Source: Emticicia aquatilis
Lineage (GTDB): Bacteria > Bacteroidota > Bacteroidia > Cytophagales > Spirosomataceae
Assembly (NCBI RefSeq): GCF_014644295.1
Contig: NZ_BMKK01000006.1
Coordinates: 1-64,000, forward strand
DNA: 64,000 bases
Direction of reading: 5' to 3'
The notes below the pieces were generated by a model. The model ran no database searches. It was given only the letters and a program-made list of their open reading frames with translations, and was not told the origin of the DNA. The position numbers and the translations under genes are program-made. Below are positions 8,928-17,462 of this stretch, piece after piece. Numbering within the stretch: the first letter of the stretch is position 1; each line of letters opens with the position of its first letter.

Positions 8928-10688
8928 TTACATCTCAAGTAATTCTTTTCCATAAGAGGACAAATAATTCTCTAATTGGTCAAAAGTATATTCAATTTTT
9001 GTATCTAAATCTAATGCTTTGATAACATGTGGAAATTCACAATTTTCAATAAATGCTATTTTACTCGGCTCTAAAAAATATCTATTTAGGCGTACTTTAT
9101 TTTTACAGTCATAATTTTCAAAAGCCGCTTCCATATCTTTTAACAATTTTTTAGACTTTGGCTTTAATCGTAAATCTTTAAAATGACTATTAATATTCTC
9201 TTGTTTTTTATTTAATATATCTAAATAAAGTAAGGATTTGCCCTGCTCAGTGAGTATATCATCAAGAGTTACAGGGGTGCCAGTAGTCAAGTCAAAAATG
9301 AAATAGTAATTATGAGTACTTGGGTATGCGGTTATTGTTTCACAGATTAGAGAAATTGAAAGTAACTTTTTAGTTTCTAATAGAACTTTGTATGAGATAT
9401 TACTATATACACCCTTTTGACTATATGAAGATAGCTCTAAGGCTTTTTCTAAACCTATGTCTTCGTTAAGCTCACCACCAACTACATCAAAAATGGTCAG
9501 AATTTCACTTTGCAAATAGCCATTTATTTGATTACTAATATCTTTATTATTCAGCTTAATTACAGGGAAATTTAAGTCAACGCCTTTATCTTGGTCTTTA
9601 AAAATAACTGTCTCTAAATTTTTTTCTATTTCGAAGATAGTTGGTAACGCTTGTAGAAATTCAGGGGGTACGCTATCATTTAACCGATATTCCGCAATCC
9701 CTAATGGCTTATTCGCATCTTTCAATGCCCATTCGGCTGTAATTCTATTATCAATTTTACAAAGGAGGAGTCCAATAGTTGGTCTATCTTGTTCTGTTTT
9801 AAGGATATTATCTATAGCCGTAAGATAGAAAGATAGTTTTCCTATATATTCTGGTTTAAAACTATCTATTTTTAATTCTATCACAATAAAACATCTTAAA
9901 AAAACATTGTAAAAGAGCAAATCTATTCGATAATTATCTCCACCTACACTGAATTCATATTGCCTGCCCATATAGGCAAACCCCTTTCCAAGTTCGAGTA
10001 GAAACTTGGTTATTTGATTTACCAATGCGTCTTCAACATCTCTTTCTTGGGCTTCTTTCCCAAGAGTAATAAAATCAAAATTATAAGGATTTTTAAATAA
10101 ATCTTTGGCTAAATCTGCTTGTGGTTTTGGTAAAGTCAATTCAAAGTTCGTTAAAGCTTTACCTTGTCTTTGATATAGATTGCTTTCAATCTGTAATCTC
10201 AATATACTTCTTGACCAGTTATTTTGTAAGGTTTCTATCAAATAAAAAAAAGCTTCATGTAGATTCTTACACTTAGATAGTATTAGGATATGATGACCCC
10301 ATGGAATTAACTTTAATATTGGAGAAAACCCTTCATTTTTAACTCTTAATTTATTTGCCAAGCTGTTTTCGTCTAATTGTCCAACAAGTTGTTGGACAAT
10401 TGCATTGTCTTGATTGTAAAATAAGTACCACTGACGAATATAATATAAATTTTGCCTTGAAAAACCCTTAATTTCTACAAACTCCGAACATAAATCTTTT
10501 GATAATTGCTCTATAACTTTACTACCCCAATTAGAATTTTGTTCTTTTTCAATTATCATTTTACCTAAATTCCAATATAACTCTAAGAGTTCAGAATTAA
10601 CATTCAAAACTGCCTTAATTTGACTTGTTCTCACAAGCTCTTTAATATTTTTTAGCCAATCTTTATATGCCAAATCAAAATCGTTCAT
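8928..10688 (-). CDS. YhcG/DUF1016-type nuclease with a DUF3298-like C-terminal domain
   Basis: 586 residues. Residues about 1-160 match the DUF1016 N-terminal helical/winged domain (YWNLGKMIIEKEQ, EIKGFSRQNLYYIRQWYLFY). Residues about 200-345 are a PDDEXK nuclease: YRIDLLFYNVFLRCFIVIEL followed by KIDSFKPEYIGKLSFYL. Plain YhcG proteins stop near 350 residues. Here a further 235 residues follow, and SLICETITAYPSTHNYYF plus FDLTTGTPVTLDDIL look like the DUF3298/RsiV fold (inference from motif similarity). The gene splits trpE from trpG, with short gaps of 14 and 24 bp, so it rides in the operon. Role is likely DNA cleavage in defence, not tryptophan synthesis. Confidence 0.8.
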   Translation of the reverse strand: MNDFDLAYKDWLKNIKELVRTSQIKAVLNVNSELLELYWNLGKMIIEKEQNSNWGSKVIEQLSKDLCSEFVEIKGFSRQNLYYIRQWYLFYNQDNAIVQQLVGQLDENSLANKLRVKNEGFSPILKLIPWGHHILILSKCKNLHEAFFYLIETLQNNWSRSILRLQIESNLYQRQGKALTNFELTLPKPQADLAKDLFKNPYNFDFITLGKEAQERDVEDALVNQITKFLLELGKGFAYMGRQYEFSVGGDNYRIDLLFYNVFLRCFIVIELKIDSFKPEYIGKLSFYLTAIDNILKTEQDRPTIGLLLCKIDNRITAEWALKDANKPLGIAEYRLNDSVPPEFLQALPTIFEIEKNLETVIFKDQDKGVDLNFPVIKLNNKDISNQINGYLQSEILTIFDVVGGELNEDIGLEKALELSSYSQKGVYSNISYKVLLETKKLLSISLICETITAYPSTHNYYFIFDLTTGTPVTLDDILTEQGKSLLYLDILNKKQENINSHFKDLRLKPKSKKLLKDMEAAFENYDCKNKVRLNRYFLEPSKIAFIENCEFPHVIKALDLDTKIEYTFDQLENYLSSYGKELLEM

Positions 10689-10712
10689 AAGCTATATTTT
10701 TTTAAGTTTTTA

Positions 10713-12206
10713 TCAAATCTCCTCCGCCATTTCAATAGCTTTTCTCAATGCTGCCAATTTCAAGTGAACCTCTTTCATTTCGAGTTCTACATCAGATTTT
10801 GCTACTACGCCCATGCCTGCTTGGTAGAAAAGTGTATTATTTTTACTCAAAAACGTACGAATTGCAATGGCATGATTGAAATTTCCTTTGAAATCCATGA
10901 AGCCAATGGCTCCACCATAAATACTACGATTAGTAGGTTCAAATTTATTAATGATTGTCATGGCATTGTGCTTCGGAGCTCCAGAAAGTGTTCCTGCGGG
11001 GAAAGTATCTGCCACCAACTGTAATGGATTCGTGCCTTCGTGCATTTTGCCAGTCACTTTTGAAACTAAGTGAATAACGTGGCTATAAAACTGAACTTCC
11101 TTGAAAGTTTCAACTTTTACGTTTTCGGCACTGCGTGAAAGGTCATTTCTTGCCAAATCAACCAACATTACATGTTCGGCCGATTCTTTTGGGTCGGCGT
11201 GGAGTTGACGAGCCAATTCCGTATCATGTTCATCATCGCCCGTACGTCTGAATGTTCCTGCTATCGGATGAATTTCGGCCTGACCATCTTTAATCAAAAT
11301 TTGCTTTTCGGGCGAACTTCCAAAAATATGGTAATCACCGCCATCGAAATAGAATAAATAAGGCGATGGGTTGATTGAACGCAAAGCACGATAGACATTG
11401 AAATCATCACCCTCGAATTTTCTGGAGAATCGACGAGAAGGCACAATCTGAAATACATCGCCACGCAAACAATGACCGATACATTTATTGATGATTGTTC
11501 GCATTTCATCATCGTTCAAATTAGAAACCTCATCTTTTTCTGCTTTAAATTTAGCAGTTGACATCTTCGGATTTTTTACAAAAAACTCCAAAGTTTCCAA
11601 GCCATCGGCCGAAACTTGTGGTTCTTGTCCTTCGGGCGTGTAAGTATGCTCGAAAATATATAATTCATCTTTAAAGTGATTGATGGCAATCACATAGCGA
11701 TAAACTCTATATAGAACCTGCGGAATGGCACTTTCGGCACTTTTTTCTTGAATCTCAATGTCTTCAAAATATTCGACCGAATCATAAGTAATATGTCCGA
11801 AAAGCCCGTTTGTAATGAAAGGGAATTCGCTTTTAGGATTTTCAAATTTCGCTGCAAATTCCTGCAAAACTTTCACACCATCTTTTCTGCTTTTCAACGG
11901 AAAAGTTTCGTGTGTACCGTCTGGAAATTTCTGTGTCACTACGTCATTGTCCAATTGAAAACTTGCCACTTCATCACAAGCGATATAGCTAAAACTATTG
12001 TGCATGGCATGATAATCGGCACTTTCGAGAATAACCGAATGTGGGTAATGTCCACGTAATCGTTGAAAAATACCAACTGGCGTAAGCGTATCGGCAAGTA
12101 AGCGTTTATGGCGAGTTGAGATTGTAAAACTACGCCCCCCCGCCCCTAAAGGGGAGCTACGGTCCGTATCTAACTTATGATTATTCATTTCGATATTATT
12201 TTTCAT
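10713..12206 (-). CDS. trpE: Anthranilate synthase component I
   Basis: 497 residues. Makes anthranilate from chorismate with ammonia from TrpG. Chorismate-binding core is clear: IVPSRRFSRKFEGDDF, PSPYLFYFDGG, SSPEKQILI, HPIAGTFRRTGDDEHD, MLVDLARNDLSRSAENV, FPAGTLSGAPKHNAM and GAIGFMDFKGNFNHA. Trp-binding region near LLADTLTPVGIFQRLRG. The first 26 residues (MKNNIEMNNHKLDTDRSSPL and on) are not family-like and are encoded by a repeat at 12135-12159, so the family start has been displaced. First structural gene after the leader and attenuator. Confidence 0.96.
   Translation of the reverse strand: MKNNIEMNNHKLDTDRSSPLGAGGRSFTISTRHKRLLADTLTPVGIFQRLRGHYPHSVILESADYHAMHNSFSYIACDEVASFQLDNDVVTQKFPDGTHETFPLKSRKDGVKVLQEFAAKFENPKSEFPFITNGLFGHITYDSVEYFEDIEIQEKSAESAIPQVLYRVYRYVIAINHFKDELYIFEHTYTPEGQEPQVSADGLETLEFFVKNPKMSTAKFKAEKDEVSNLNDDEMRTIINKCIGHCLRGDVFQIVPSRRFSRKFEGDDFNVYRALRSINPSPYLFYFDGGDYHIFGSSPEKQILIKDGQAEIHPIAGTFRRTGDDEHDTELARQLHADPKESAEHVMLVDLARNDLSRSAENVKVETFKEVQFYSHVIHLVSKVTGKMHEGTNPLQLVADTFPAGTLSGAPKHNAMTIINKFEPTNRSIYGGAIGFMDFKGNFNHAIAIRTFLSKNNTLFYQAGMGVVAKSDVELEMKEVHLKLAALRKAIEMAEEI
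12135..12159. repeat. REP-like palindrome inside the 5' end of trpE
   Basis: CCCCTAAAGGGGAGCT with a flanking C run. An inverted copy is at 12221-12246 in the leader. This copy is translated in frame and gives TrpE an extra SSPLGAGGR segment near its N-terminus. Confidence 0.7.
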
Positions 12207-12220
12207 TTTAATCTTCTTTT

Positions 12221-12246
12221 TAGCTCCCCTTTAGGGGCTGGGGGTG
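12221..12246. repeat. REP-like palindrome between attenuator and trpE
   Basis: AGCTCCCCTTTAGGGGCTGG followed by GGGTG. It is the inverted partner of the copy at 12135-12159, 62 bp away. Transcribed together, the two could pair into a stem around the trpE start codon. Confidence 0.65.
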
Positions 12247-12285
12247 AAAAAAAAGCGGCTTACTGGTATGAACAGTAAGCCGCTT
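12247..12285 (-). terminator. trp attenuator (intrinsic terminator)
   Basis: On the minus strand AAGCGGCTTACTG (12285-12273) pairs exactly with CAGTAAGCCGCTT (12265-12253) over a 7-nt loop, followed by a run of eight T. It lies between the trpL leader peptide and trpE, the arrangement of transcription attenuation. Confidence 0.93.
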
Positions 12286-12329
12286 CGCTTAATACTTGTA
12301 TGTTTTTCTACATAGCAAATCTGTTCATC

Positions 12330-12383
12330 CTATTTTGCAGGACGCCACCACCAGATTTTTACTATGTTAGAATATTGAGTCAT
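12330..12383 (-). CDS. trpL: trp operon leader peptide, 17 residues with Trp-Trp-Trp
   Basis: A short minus-strand ORF reads MTQYSNIVKIWWWRPAK and stop. Three consecutive Trp codons lie at 12353-12345. A Bacteroidota promoter is just upstream and a perfect intrinsic terminator starts 45 nt downstream. When charged tRNA-Trp is scarce the ribosome would stall on the Trp codons and favour an antiterminator over the terminator at 12247-12285 (established mechanism; the alternative stem itself was not worked out). Too short for ordinary gene finders. Confidence 0.93.
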   Translation of the reverse strand: MTQYSNIVKIWWWRPAK

Positions 12384-12405
12384 TTTTTGTTTTACTTTAT
12401 GATTG

Positions 12406-12434
12406 CAAAAGTAATGGTTGATTTTAGAAATCAA
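12406..12434 (-). promoter_or_regulatory. trp operon promoter
   Basis: Minus strand TTG at 12434-12432, 18-nt spacer, perfect TACTTTTG (TAnnTTTG) at 12413-12406. The leader ATG follows 22 nt after the -7 box. Confidence 0.8.
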
Positions 12435-12512
12435 AATTTTTTATTGAAATATTTTTCTTTGCCAAAGAAAATATGCTTTTAGTCCACTAAACAATTTTGG
12501 AAAATTGTTTTA

Positions 12513-12896
12513 TTACTCAACTGGGCTACCAAACTGAAACGACACTTCTTTTACCAAACTGGCTGCATTGAAATACAAAATCATTGAGCGGGCTTGCGTT
12601 GGATTCTGAATAATTTCGCAGTGAGGGCCTTTTTCTAAGTAAAAAACAAAGACCTTTTCGTTCCGACGACTCAGAATTTGAAAATCATATCTACCCAAAG
12701 TTTCGATAACTTGGTTTTCGGTTAAACCCAAAATCTTTGGTCGAAGAGTTTTTAGTTCTTCAATTAGTTTTTCTCTTTTTCCTTCACAACCTCCTCGGTC
12801 AGTTCGGAAAGTTTTCTGGTCGAATGTACCTAAATCGGCTTTTTTCTTTTGGCACGAAGCCAAAGCTAAAAGGGTTAATATTAGTATTTTACGCAT
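12513..12896 (-). CDS. Small lipoprotein of unknown function
   Basis: 127 residues starting MRKILILTLLALASCQKKK, a classic lipoprotein signal with lipobox ASC. Mature part has GLTENQVIETLGRYDFQIL, a segment that resembles the SmpA/OmlA (BamE-like) motif where a short helix precedes a strand, then a beta-rich end. Function unknown. The upstream ATG at 12935 would add 13 residues and break the signal peptide, so 12896 is preferred. Confidence 0.7.
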   Translation of the reverse strand: MRKILILTLLALASCQKKKADLGTFDQKTFRTDRGGCEGKREKLIEELKTLRPKILGLTENQVIETLGRYDFQILSRRNEKVFVFYLEKGPHCEIIQNPTQARSMILYFNAASLVKEVSFQFGSPVE

Positions 12897-12904
12897 TTTT
12901 TTCT

Positions 12905-12938
12905 GTATAACGGCGAACTCGGAGGTTCGCTCCACAAA
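12905..12938. repeat. Intergenic palindromic repeat
   Basis: GCGAAC-TCGGAG-GTTCGC (12913-12930) followed by TCCACAAA. Related copy at 2783-2811. It abuts the stop codon of the oxidoreductase gene. Confidence 0.55.
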
Positions 12939-12939
12939 T

Positions 12940-14337
12940 TTATATTCTTACTTCTACCATTTTTTTACCAAGTCGGCTTTTTTCGGACATGAAACCCATT
13001 ACGTGGCTTTCGATTGATGCTTCAATCGTTGAAGTCAATAGCTCAGGTTTATTTTGAGCAACAGCCTGCACGAAATTTCGAGCTAAACCGTAATCTCCCC
13101 CACCGTGTCCAGATGCTTGATTTTTGTATTCAGGTTGCTCGTTTGCTTTCCACGAAGTCGTCTCTTTTGTTCGGAAATCATAAGTTTGAATTTGATTCAT
13201 ATCGCCCCAAACTTCTCCGTGTGAAAACATCAAACGAGTTTTTCGATGCTCAAATGAAGTGAAAGCCTCCATTGCGAAGCTCACCGTCGTACCGCCCTCA
13301 AACTCCATCGACGTCGTGTAATGGTCGGGTTGGTCGTTGTCCATTCTATAAACACATCTTCCATACTGAGATGTTTTCAATTTCTCATAAATTTCGGCAT
13401 CTTGTTTCGATTTATCATCAGTTACATCCAAAACATTGATGCGTTGCTTCTCTTTTTGATAAATTCTGATGGCAGAAAACGGGCATTCGGCTTCCACTTT
13501 ACAACCATCTGTGCAGCGGTCAGTGCTACCTTCTGGGGCATTTTCACGCTTAAACCAAGTAAGCGAACCATGAGCAGAAATGCTTTTGCAGGGTTTTCCG
13601 ATTATCCAACGCAAAATATCAAGGTCGTGGCAAGACTTTGCCAAAATAATCGGGTTTGTATCCTTCTCAACGTGCCAGTTTCCACGCACATACGAGTGTG
13701 CCATGTGTGCATATTCAACTCCTTCGAGGTGATTTACACTGATTAGTTTACCAAATTTTCCGCTATCGGTTATCTCTTTCAATTTTCTGAAATAAGGTGT
13801 ATAACGCAACACATGGCAAACCGCAATGATGCTTTTAGTTTTCTTGGCCATTGCCAAAATTTCCAAACACTCCTGCATTGACGGTGAAATTGGTTTTTCG
13901 AGCAACACATGATAACCCATTGCAAGTGCTTTCATGGCTGGGCCATAATGCAGTCGGTCGGGTGTTGAGATAATAATGGCATCGGCAAATTTTGGCACTT
14001 TAAAAACATCTTCCCAAGTTTTAAAGCGATTTTTCTCTTCTATATTATGAGCCTTTGTAAACTTCTCATTACGAAACTCTATTGGTTCGGCAACGCCTAC
14101 CATGTCTAATTCATTCGGGAATGCCAATGCAAAACGGCCATAAACATTTCCACGATTCCCTGCACCCAAAACAATAGCCGTTACTGGTTTTTCGAGCGAA
14201 ACATATCGGTCATCGTAATGGATTTCGATTTCTTGGTCATTTATATCTTCGGCAAGAGCATCAATATAAAAAAATGATAATCCACCAGCGGTTAGGCCAA
14301 AGGTTTTTAGCAGATTGCGTCTTGAGATGTTTTCCAT
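12940..14337 (-). CDS. Gfo/Idh/MocA-family oxidoreductase with Tat signal
   Basis: 465 residues. N-terminus MENISRRNLLKTFGLTAGGL carries a twin-arginine signal (SRRNLLK), so export folded to the periplasm is expected. Rossmann NAD(P) binding: AIVLGAGNRGNVYGRFAL at about 53-70; sugar-binding part with EKPISP and KSCHDLDILRWIIGKP. A Cys-rich insert (CTDGCKVEAECPF) is present near residue 275 and is seen in some members of this family. Likely oxidises or reduces a sugar or sugar acid; substrate unknown. Confidence 0.88.
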   Translation of the reverse strand: MENISRRNLLKTFGLTAGGLSFFYIDALAEDINDQEIEIHYDDRYVSLEKPVTAIVLGAGNRGNVYGRFALAFPNELDMVGVAEPIEFRNEKFTKAHNIEEKNRFKTWEDVFKVPKFADAIIISTPDRLHYGPAMKALAMGYHVLLEKPISPSMQECLEILAMAKKTKSIIAVCHVLRYTPYFRKLKEITDSGKFGKLISVNHLEGVEYAHMAHSYVRGNWHVEKDTNPIILAKSCHDLDILRWIIGKPCKSISAHGSLTWFKRENAPEGSTDRCTDGCKVEAECPFSAIRIYQKEKQRINVLDVTDDKSKQDAEIYEKLKTSQYGRCVYRMDNDQPDHYTTSMEFEGGTTVSFAMEAFTSFEHRKTRLMFSHGEVWGDMNQIQTYDFRTKETTSWKANEQPEYKNQASGHGGGDYGLARNFVQAVAQNKPELLTSTIEASIESHVMGFMSEKSRLGKKMVEVRI

Positions 14338-14463
14338 TTTGTAAGGTCGAATGTTTTGAAGCGTATTATATTTGCAAAGATATAACAGGATTAGACGATT
14401 CTAAGATTGACAAGATTTTTATATTGATTTTTGTAAAAGTTTAGATAGATGTTTTTGTTAGAT

Positions 14464-15030
14464 TTACTTTCTCAACTCATAAACTCCCAATTGCCCAACA
14501 CTTGCCTTTCCCACTGTAAAGATTTGCCAATCAAAGCTATTCTCTTCGGGAAAAACTTGACTTGAGAGAAATCCTTCACCATCATTTGCAAAGACCTCGA
14601 TTAAATTCTTCTGAACAAAAACGTATAATTTAACTCGACCTCTTAAAACTTTAAGTGGTGTTGTAAATAAGCCCAAAGCATCAGGAAGGTTGGTTTTTCC
14701 TGCATTGATGGTATTCAAATAAAGTTGTTCGTTACCAAAATTATATCCTACAATCGCTTCTTGGTTCGTATTTGACTTTAGCAAAACTTTCACTCCCAAA
14801 TCACTTGCTCCGTCAGATTCAAAAGCAATCTCAATCACGTAAGGCACAGATTCGTTTCGCCAAGTCATACCATTATCACCTTCAAGGCTCAATCCTTCCA
14901 TATAAATCACACTTTTCCAATTATTCTGATTCGATAAAAGTGTTTTAAGTCTCTCTTTTGGAGGGACAGTAGTCTGACCGAAACATATCTGCCCAAACAA
15001 AATACAAAATATGAGTACTCTCCAAAGCAT
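14464..15030 (-). CDS. Exported beta-sandwich protein resembling the GH32 C-terminal domain
   Basis: 188 residues with a signal peptide (MLWRVLIFCILFGQICFG). The body resembles the C-terminal beta-sandwich of family 32 glycoside hydrolases: VLRGRVKLYVFVQKNLIEVF then ANDGEGFLSSQVFPEE. The five-blade catalytic propeller of GH32 is absent, so this is a stand-alone sandwich, perhaps carbohydrate binding (inference). Divergent from thioredoxin, 107 bp away. Confidence 0.7.
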   Translation of the reverse strand: MLWRVLIFCILFGQICFGQTTVPPKERLKTLLSNQNNWKSVIYMEGLSLEGDNGMTWRNESVPYVIEIAFESDGASDLGVKVLLKSNTNQEAIVGYNFGNEQLYLNTINAGKTNLPDALGLFTTPLKVLRGRVKLYVFVQKNLIEVFANDGEGFLSSQVFPEENSFDWQIFTVGKASVGQLGVYELRK

Positions 15031-15137
15031 ACAAAGTCATTTTGAATACTAACAAAAGTAAACATTTAGACCGAATAAATGAAGATTTGAAACTCCAAGA
15101 AACTATTAAATGTTAAAAGAAAAAAGATAGAAAAACT

Positions 15138-15437
15138 ATGACAGGAACATTTGAAGAACTAATAGCCTCTGAGCAACCAATACTGATTGATTTCTTTGCT
15201 ACTTGGTGCGGGCCATGCAAAGCACTCACCCCCACACTTCAGCAATTGGCACAAGAGATGGGAGAAAAAGTTAGAATAGTAAAAATTGATGTTGACCAAA
15301 ACCCAAAACTGGCTGCAAAATACAGAGTGACGGGCGTACCAACATTAATGCTTTTCAAGAAAAGCGAACTAAAATGGCGACAATCGGGCGTACTTTCCCT
15401 ACCACAGTTAAAAACAACTGTTGAAAACTATATTTAA
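15138..15437 (+). CDS. Thioredoxin
   Basis: 99 residues, single thioredoxin fold. Active site FATWCGPCKAL near residue 20, cis-Pro in RVTGVPTLMLFKK. Cytoplasmic disulfide reductant; no signal peptide. Convergent with the small membrane protein gene, their stop codons overlapping by 4 nt. Confidence 0.95.
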   Translation: MTGTFEELIASEQPILIDFFATWCGPCKALTPTLQQLAQEMGEKVRIVKIDVDQNPKLAAKYRVTGVPTLMLFKKSELKWRQSGVLSLPQLKTTVENYI

Positions 15438-15598
15438 GCTTCGATATGAGCAACTGGCTCGCTTTCAATAATATCGGCTGAGGCTTGTTCAAATACTTTT
15501 TTAATACCGTCGAAGGCTCCGCTCACAATAGCTAAAGGCAATAACAAGGGTATAAACACAACCCATTGCATAAACATTGAAGAATTAAATCGTTTCAT
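15434..15598 (-). CDS. Small membrane protein, 54 residues
   Basis: Minus-strand ORF MKRFNSSMFMQWVVFIPLLL and on, ending EPVAHIEA. One hydrophobic segment (about residues 9-27) followed by an amphipathic acidic tail. Overlaps the thioredoxin stop by 4 nt tail to tail. Coding status rests on the sensible membrane-protein composition only. Confidence 0.5.
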   Translation of the reverse strand: MKRFNSSMFMQWVVFIPLLLPLAIVSGAFDGIKKVFEQASADIIESEPVAHIEA

Positions 15599-15764
15599 AG
15601 GTGGTTGGGTGCAAGATGCACTTTAGAGCTTAATGTACTTATTAGGATAATTAGGAAATAATCTTTCAAATATTATACCAACTTTTAGTACTAATCTCCG
15701 TAAAGTTAAAAAAAATATCCTTTAAGTACAAAACGAATTTTAAAATAAAATGTTTGATTGACAC

Positions 15765-15802
15765 ATAAAAAAACTGACTATCGGCTGATAGTCAGTTTTT
15801 TA
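15765..15802. terminator. Bidirectional intrinsic terminator
   Basis: AAACTGACTATC (15771-15782) pairs with GATAGTCAGTTT (15787-15798), loop GGCT, with A/T tracts on both sides. Serves the Fe-S reductase gene (minus strand). Confidence 0.85.
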
Positions 15803-15855
15803 TTTAATTTTTTTAATAATTAATACCGTCAAATATCTATTTTGTTGTACTTTTT

Positions 15856-17199
15856 CTATTTTACACCATCTACCCAGTTGAAACGGTCGCTTGGAGAAAA
15901 TTTCCACGGAGCCATATTATTTTCTAAATTCGAGAACATTCCGTTCCAAGAAGCAGGTGCTTGAGATTCCTCCATTACCTTATATCGACGTAGCTGTAAG
16001 ATAATATCGAGCGGACTAATATTAATCGGGCATTCCTGCACGCAAGCATTACAGGTCGTACAAGCCAATAATTCTTCTTCCGAAATGTAATCACCTAAAA
16101 GGCTTTTTCCATCTTCAAATTCAGCAATCGGAGCTTTTTGGTCAGTTGCCAACCAACCCTTTTGAATATCTTCAAGGCGGTCACGAGTGTCCATCATAAT
16201 CTTACGTGGCGAAAGTTGCTTTCCTGTCATATTTGCAGGGCAAGATGAAGTACAACGCCCACATTCGGTGCAACTGTAAGCATCCATCAAATTCTTCCAA
16301 GATAAATCCTTCACATCTTTTGCTCCAAAACGACCTACTTCGGCAGGATTTGCATCTGGTTCTTCGAGGCCAAGCATGATTTTTACTTCTTTCGTAACCG
16401 TTGGCATATTTGCCATTTCACCTTTCGGATTTAAGTTAGAAAAATAAGTATTAGGGAAAGCCAAGAAAATATGTAAATGCTTAGAGTAAGTTACGTAAGT
16501 GGCAAATGCCATGATACCGAGAATATGAAACCACCATGCTGCACGCTCGTAGGCCACCAAAGCACCGTCGGAGAAACTCATGAAGAAAGGTTTCAAGAAT
16601 TGGCTTATCCAAAAATCTCCAGTGATGGCTTCGGCATAATGGCCAACTGCACGTTCCTGTAAAATCGTATCAACGGCATTCATGCTCAGAAATGCCCACA
16701 TTAATAAGATTTCTGTTATCAAGATGATATTGGCATCTTTGGTTGCCCAGCCTTTCAACTCTCGGTGACGAGTATCTTGCAGGCGTTCTACTTTTGTAAG
16801 GTTTCTTCTGGTGAGAAAAACCACACAAACTGCCAAAACTCCAAAAGCAAGTATTTCAAAGAAATTGATGAGAAAATTATAAAGTCCGCCCAGTGGCGAG
16901 GCAAAAATTCGGTGTGTTCCGAAAATACCATCAATCATTATTTCGAGAACTTCGATATTGATAATAATGAAGCCCGCATAAATAATGAAGTGCATAAAAC
17001 CAACCAACGGACGAGTAAACATCTTTTTCTGCCCAAAAGCAATCAAGAGCATCGTGCGGAGGCGTTCGGAAGGATTATCAGAGCGGTCTTCTGCCCTACC
17101 CAACTGAATGGTGTTTTTGATGAGCATTACTCGGCGGCTGATAAAATAAGCGGCCAAACCCAAAGCGGCTACAAATAAAATTTGTGAAACGATTTGCAT
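15856..17199 (-). CDS. Membrane-bound (Fe-S) heterodisulfide-reductase-like protein
   Basis: 447 residues. The N-terminal 250 residues hold about five membrane helices of the NarI/HdrE type (FVAALGLAAYFISRRVMLI, FMHFIIYAGFIIINIEVL, LAFGVLAVCVVFL). The C-terminal part binds two [4Fe-4S] clusters: CTECGRCTSSCP near 305 and CTTCNACVQECP near 375. Such proteins pass electrons between a quinone pool and a partner with CCG domains; that partner is not downstream here. Start MQIVSQILFVAALG fits a first membrane helix. Confidence 0.85.
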   Translation of the reverse strand: MQIVSQILFVAALGLAAYFISRRVMLIKNTIQLGRAEDRSDNPSERLRTMLLIAFGQKKMFTRPLVGFMHFIIYAGFIIINIEVLEIMIDGIFGTHRIFASPLGGLYNFLINFFEILAFGVLAVCVVFLTRRNLTKVERLQDTRHRELKGWATKDANIILITEILLMWAFLSMNAVDTILQERAVGHYAEAITGDFWISQFLKPFFMSFSDGALVAYERAAWWFHILGIMAFATYVTYSKHLHIFLAFPNTYFSNLNPKGEMANMPTVTKEVKIMLGLEEPDANPAEVGRFGAKDVKDLSWKNLMDAYSCTECGRCTSSCPANMTGKQLSPRKIMMDTRDRLEDIQKGWLATDQKAPIAEFEDGKSLLGDYISEEELLACTTCNACVQECPINISPLDIILQLRRYKVMEESQAPASWNGMFSNLENNMAPWKFSPSDRFNWVDGVK

Positions 17200-17388
17200 A
17201 GTCTTGTTAGTTGAATATCGACCGTCTGCACCGAAGGTCTGACGGACAAATGTTTATCAATATTTTATCAAAGGTTTGAGATGTGATGCAGGCCTAAAAT
17301 AGTATGCGTGCATAACATTACAAATATCGTAAAAAAGATGTTCATGTCAAGCATGAAAAAAAATATTTAATTTTTTTTTAGAATAAAT

Positions 17389-17418
17389 TTGTTCTTAAAA
17401 AGTTTTCGACTACTTTTG
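17389..17418 (+). promoter_or_regulatory. tRNA-Phe promoter
   Basis: TTG at 17389-17391, 19-nt spacer, perfect TACTTTTG at 17411-17418, then GCAGTCCC. The tRNA starts 45 nt downstream. Confidence 0.8.
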
Positions 17419-17462
17419 CAGTCCCAAACAACGGCAACGAAGCGAGGAAATGGTGGTGATAA

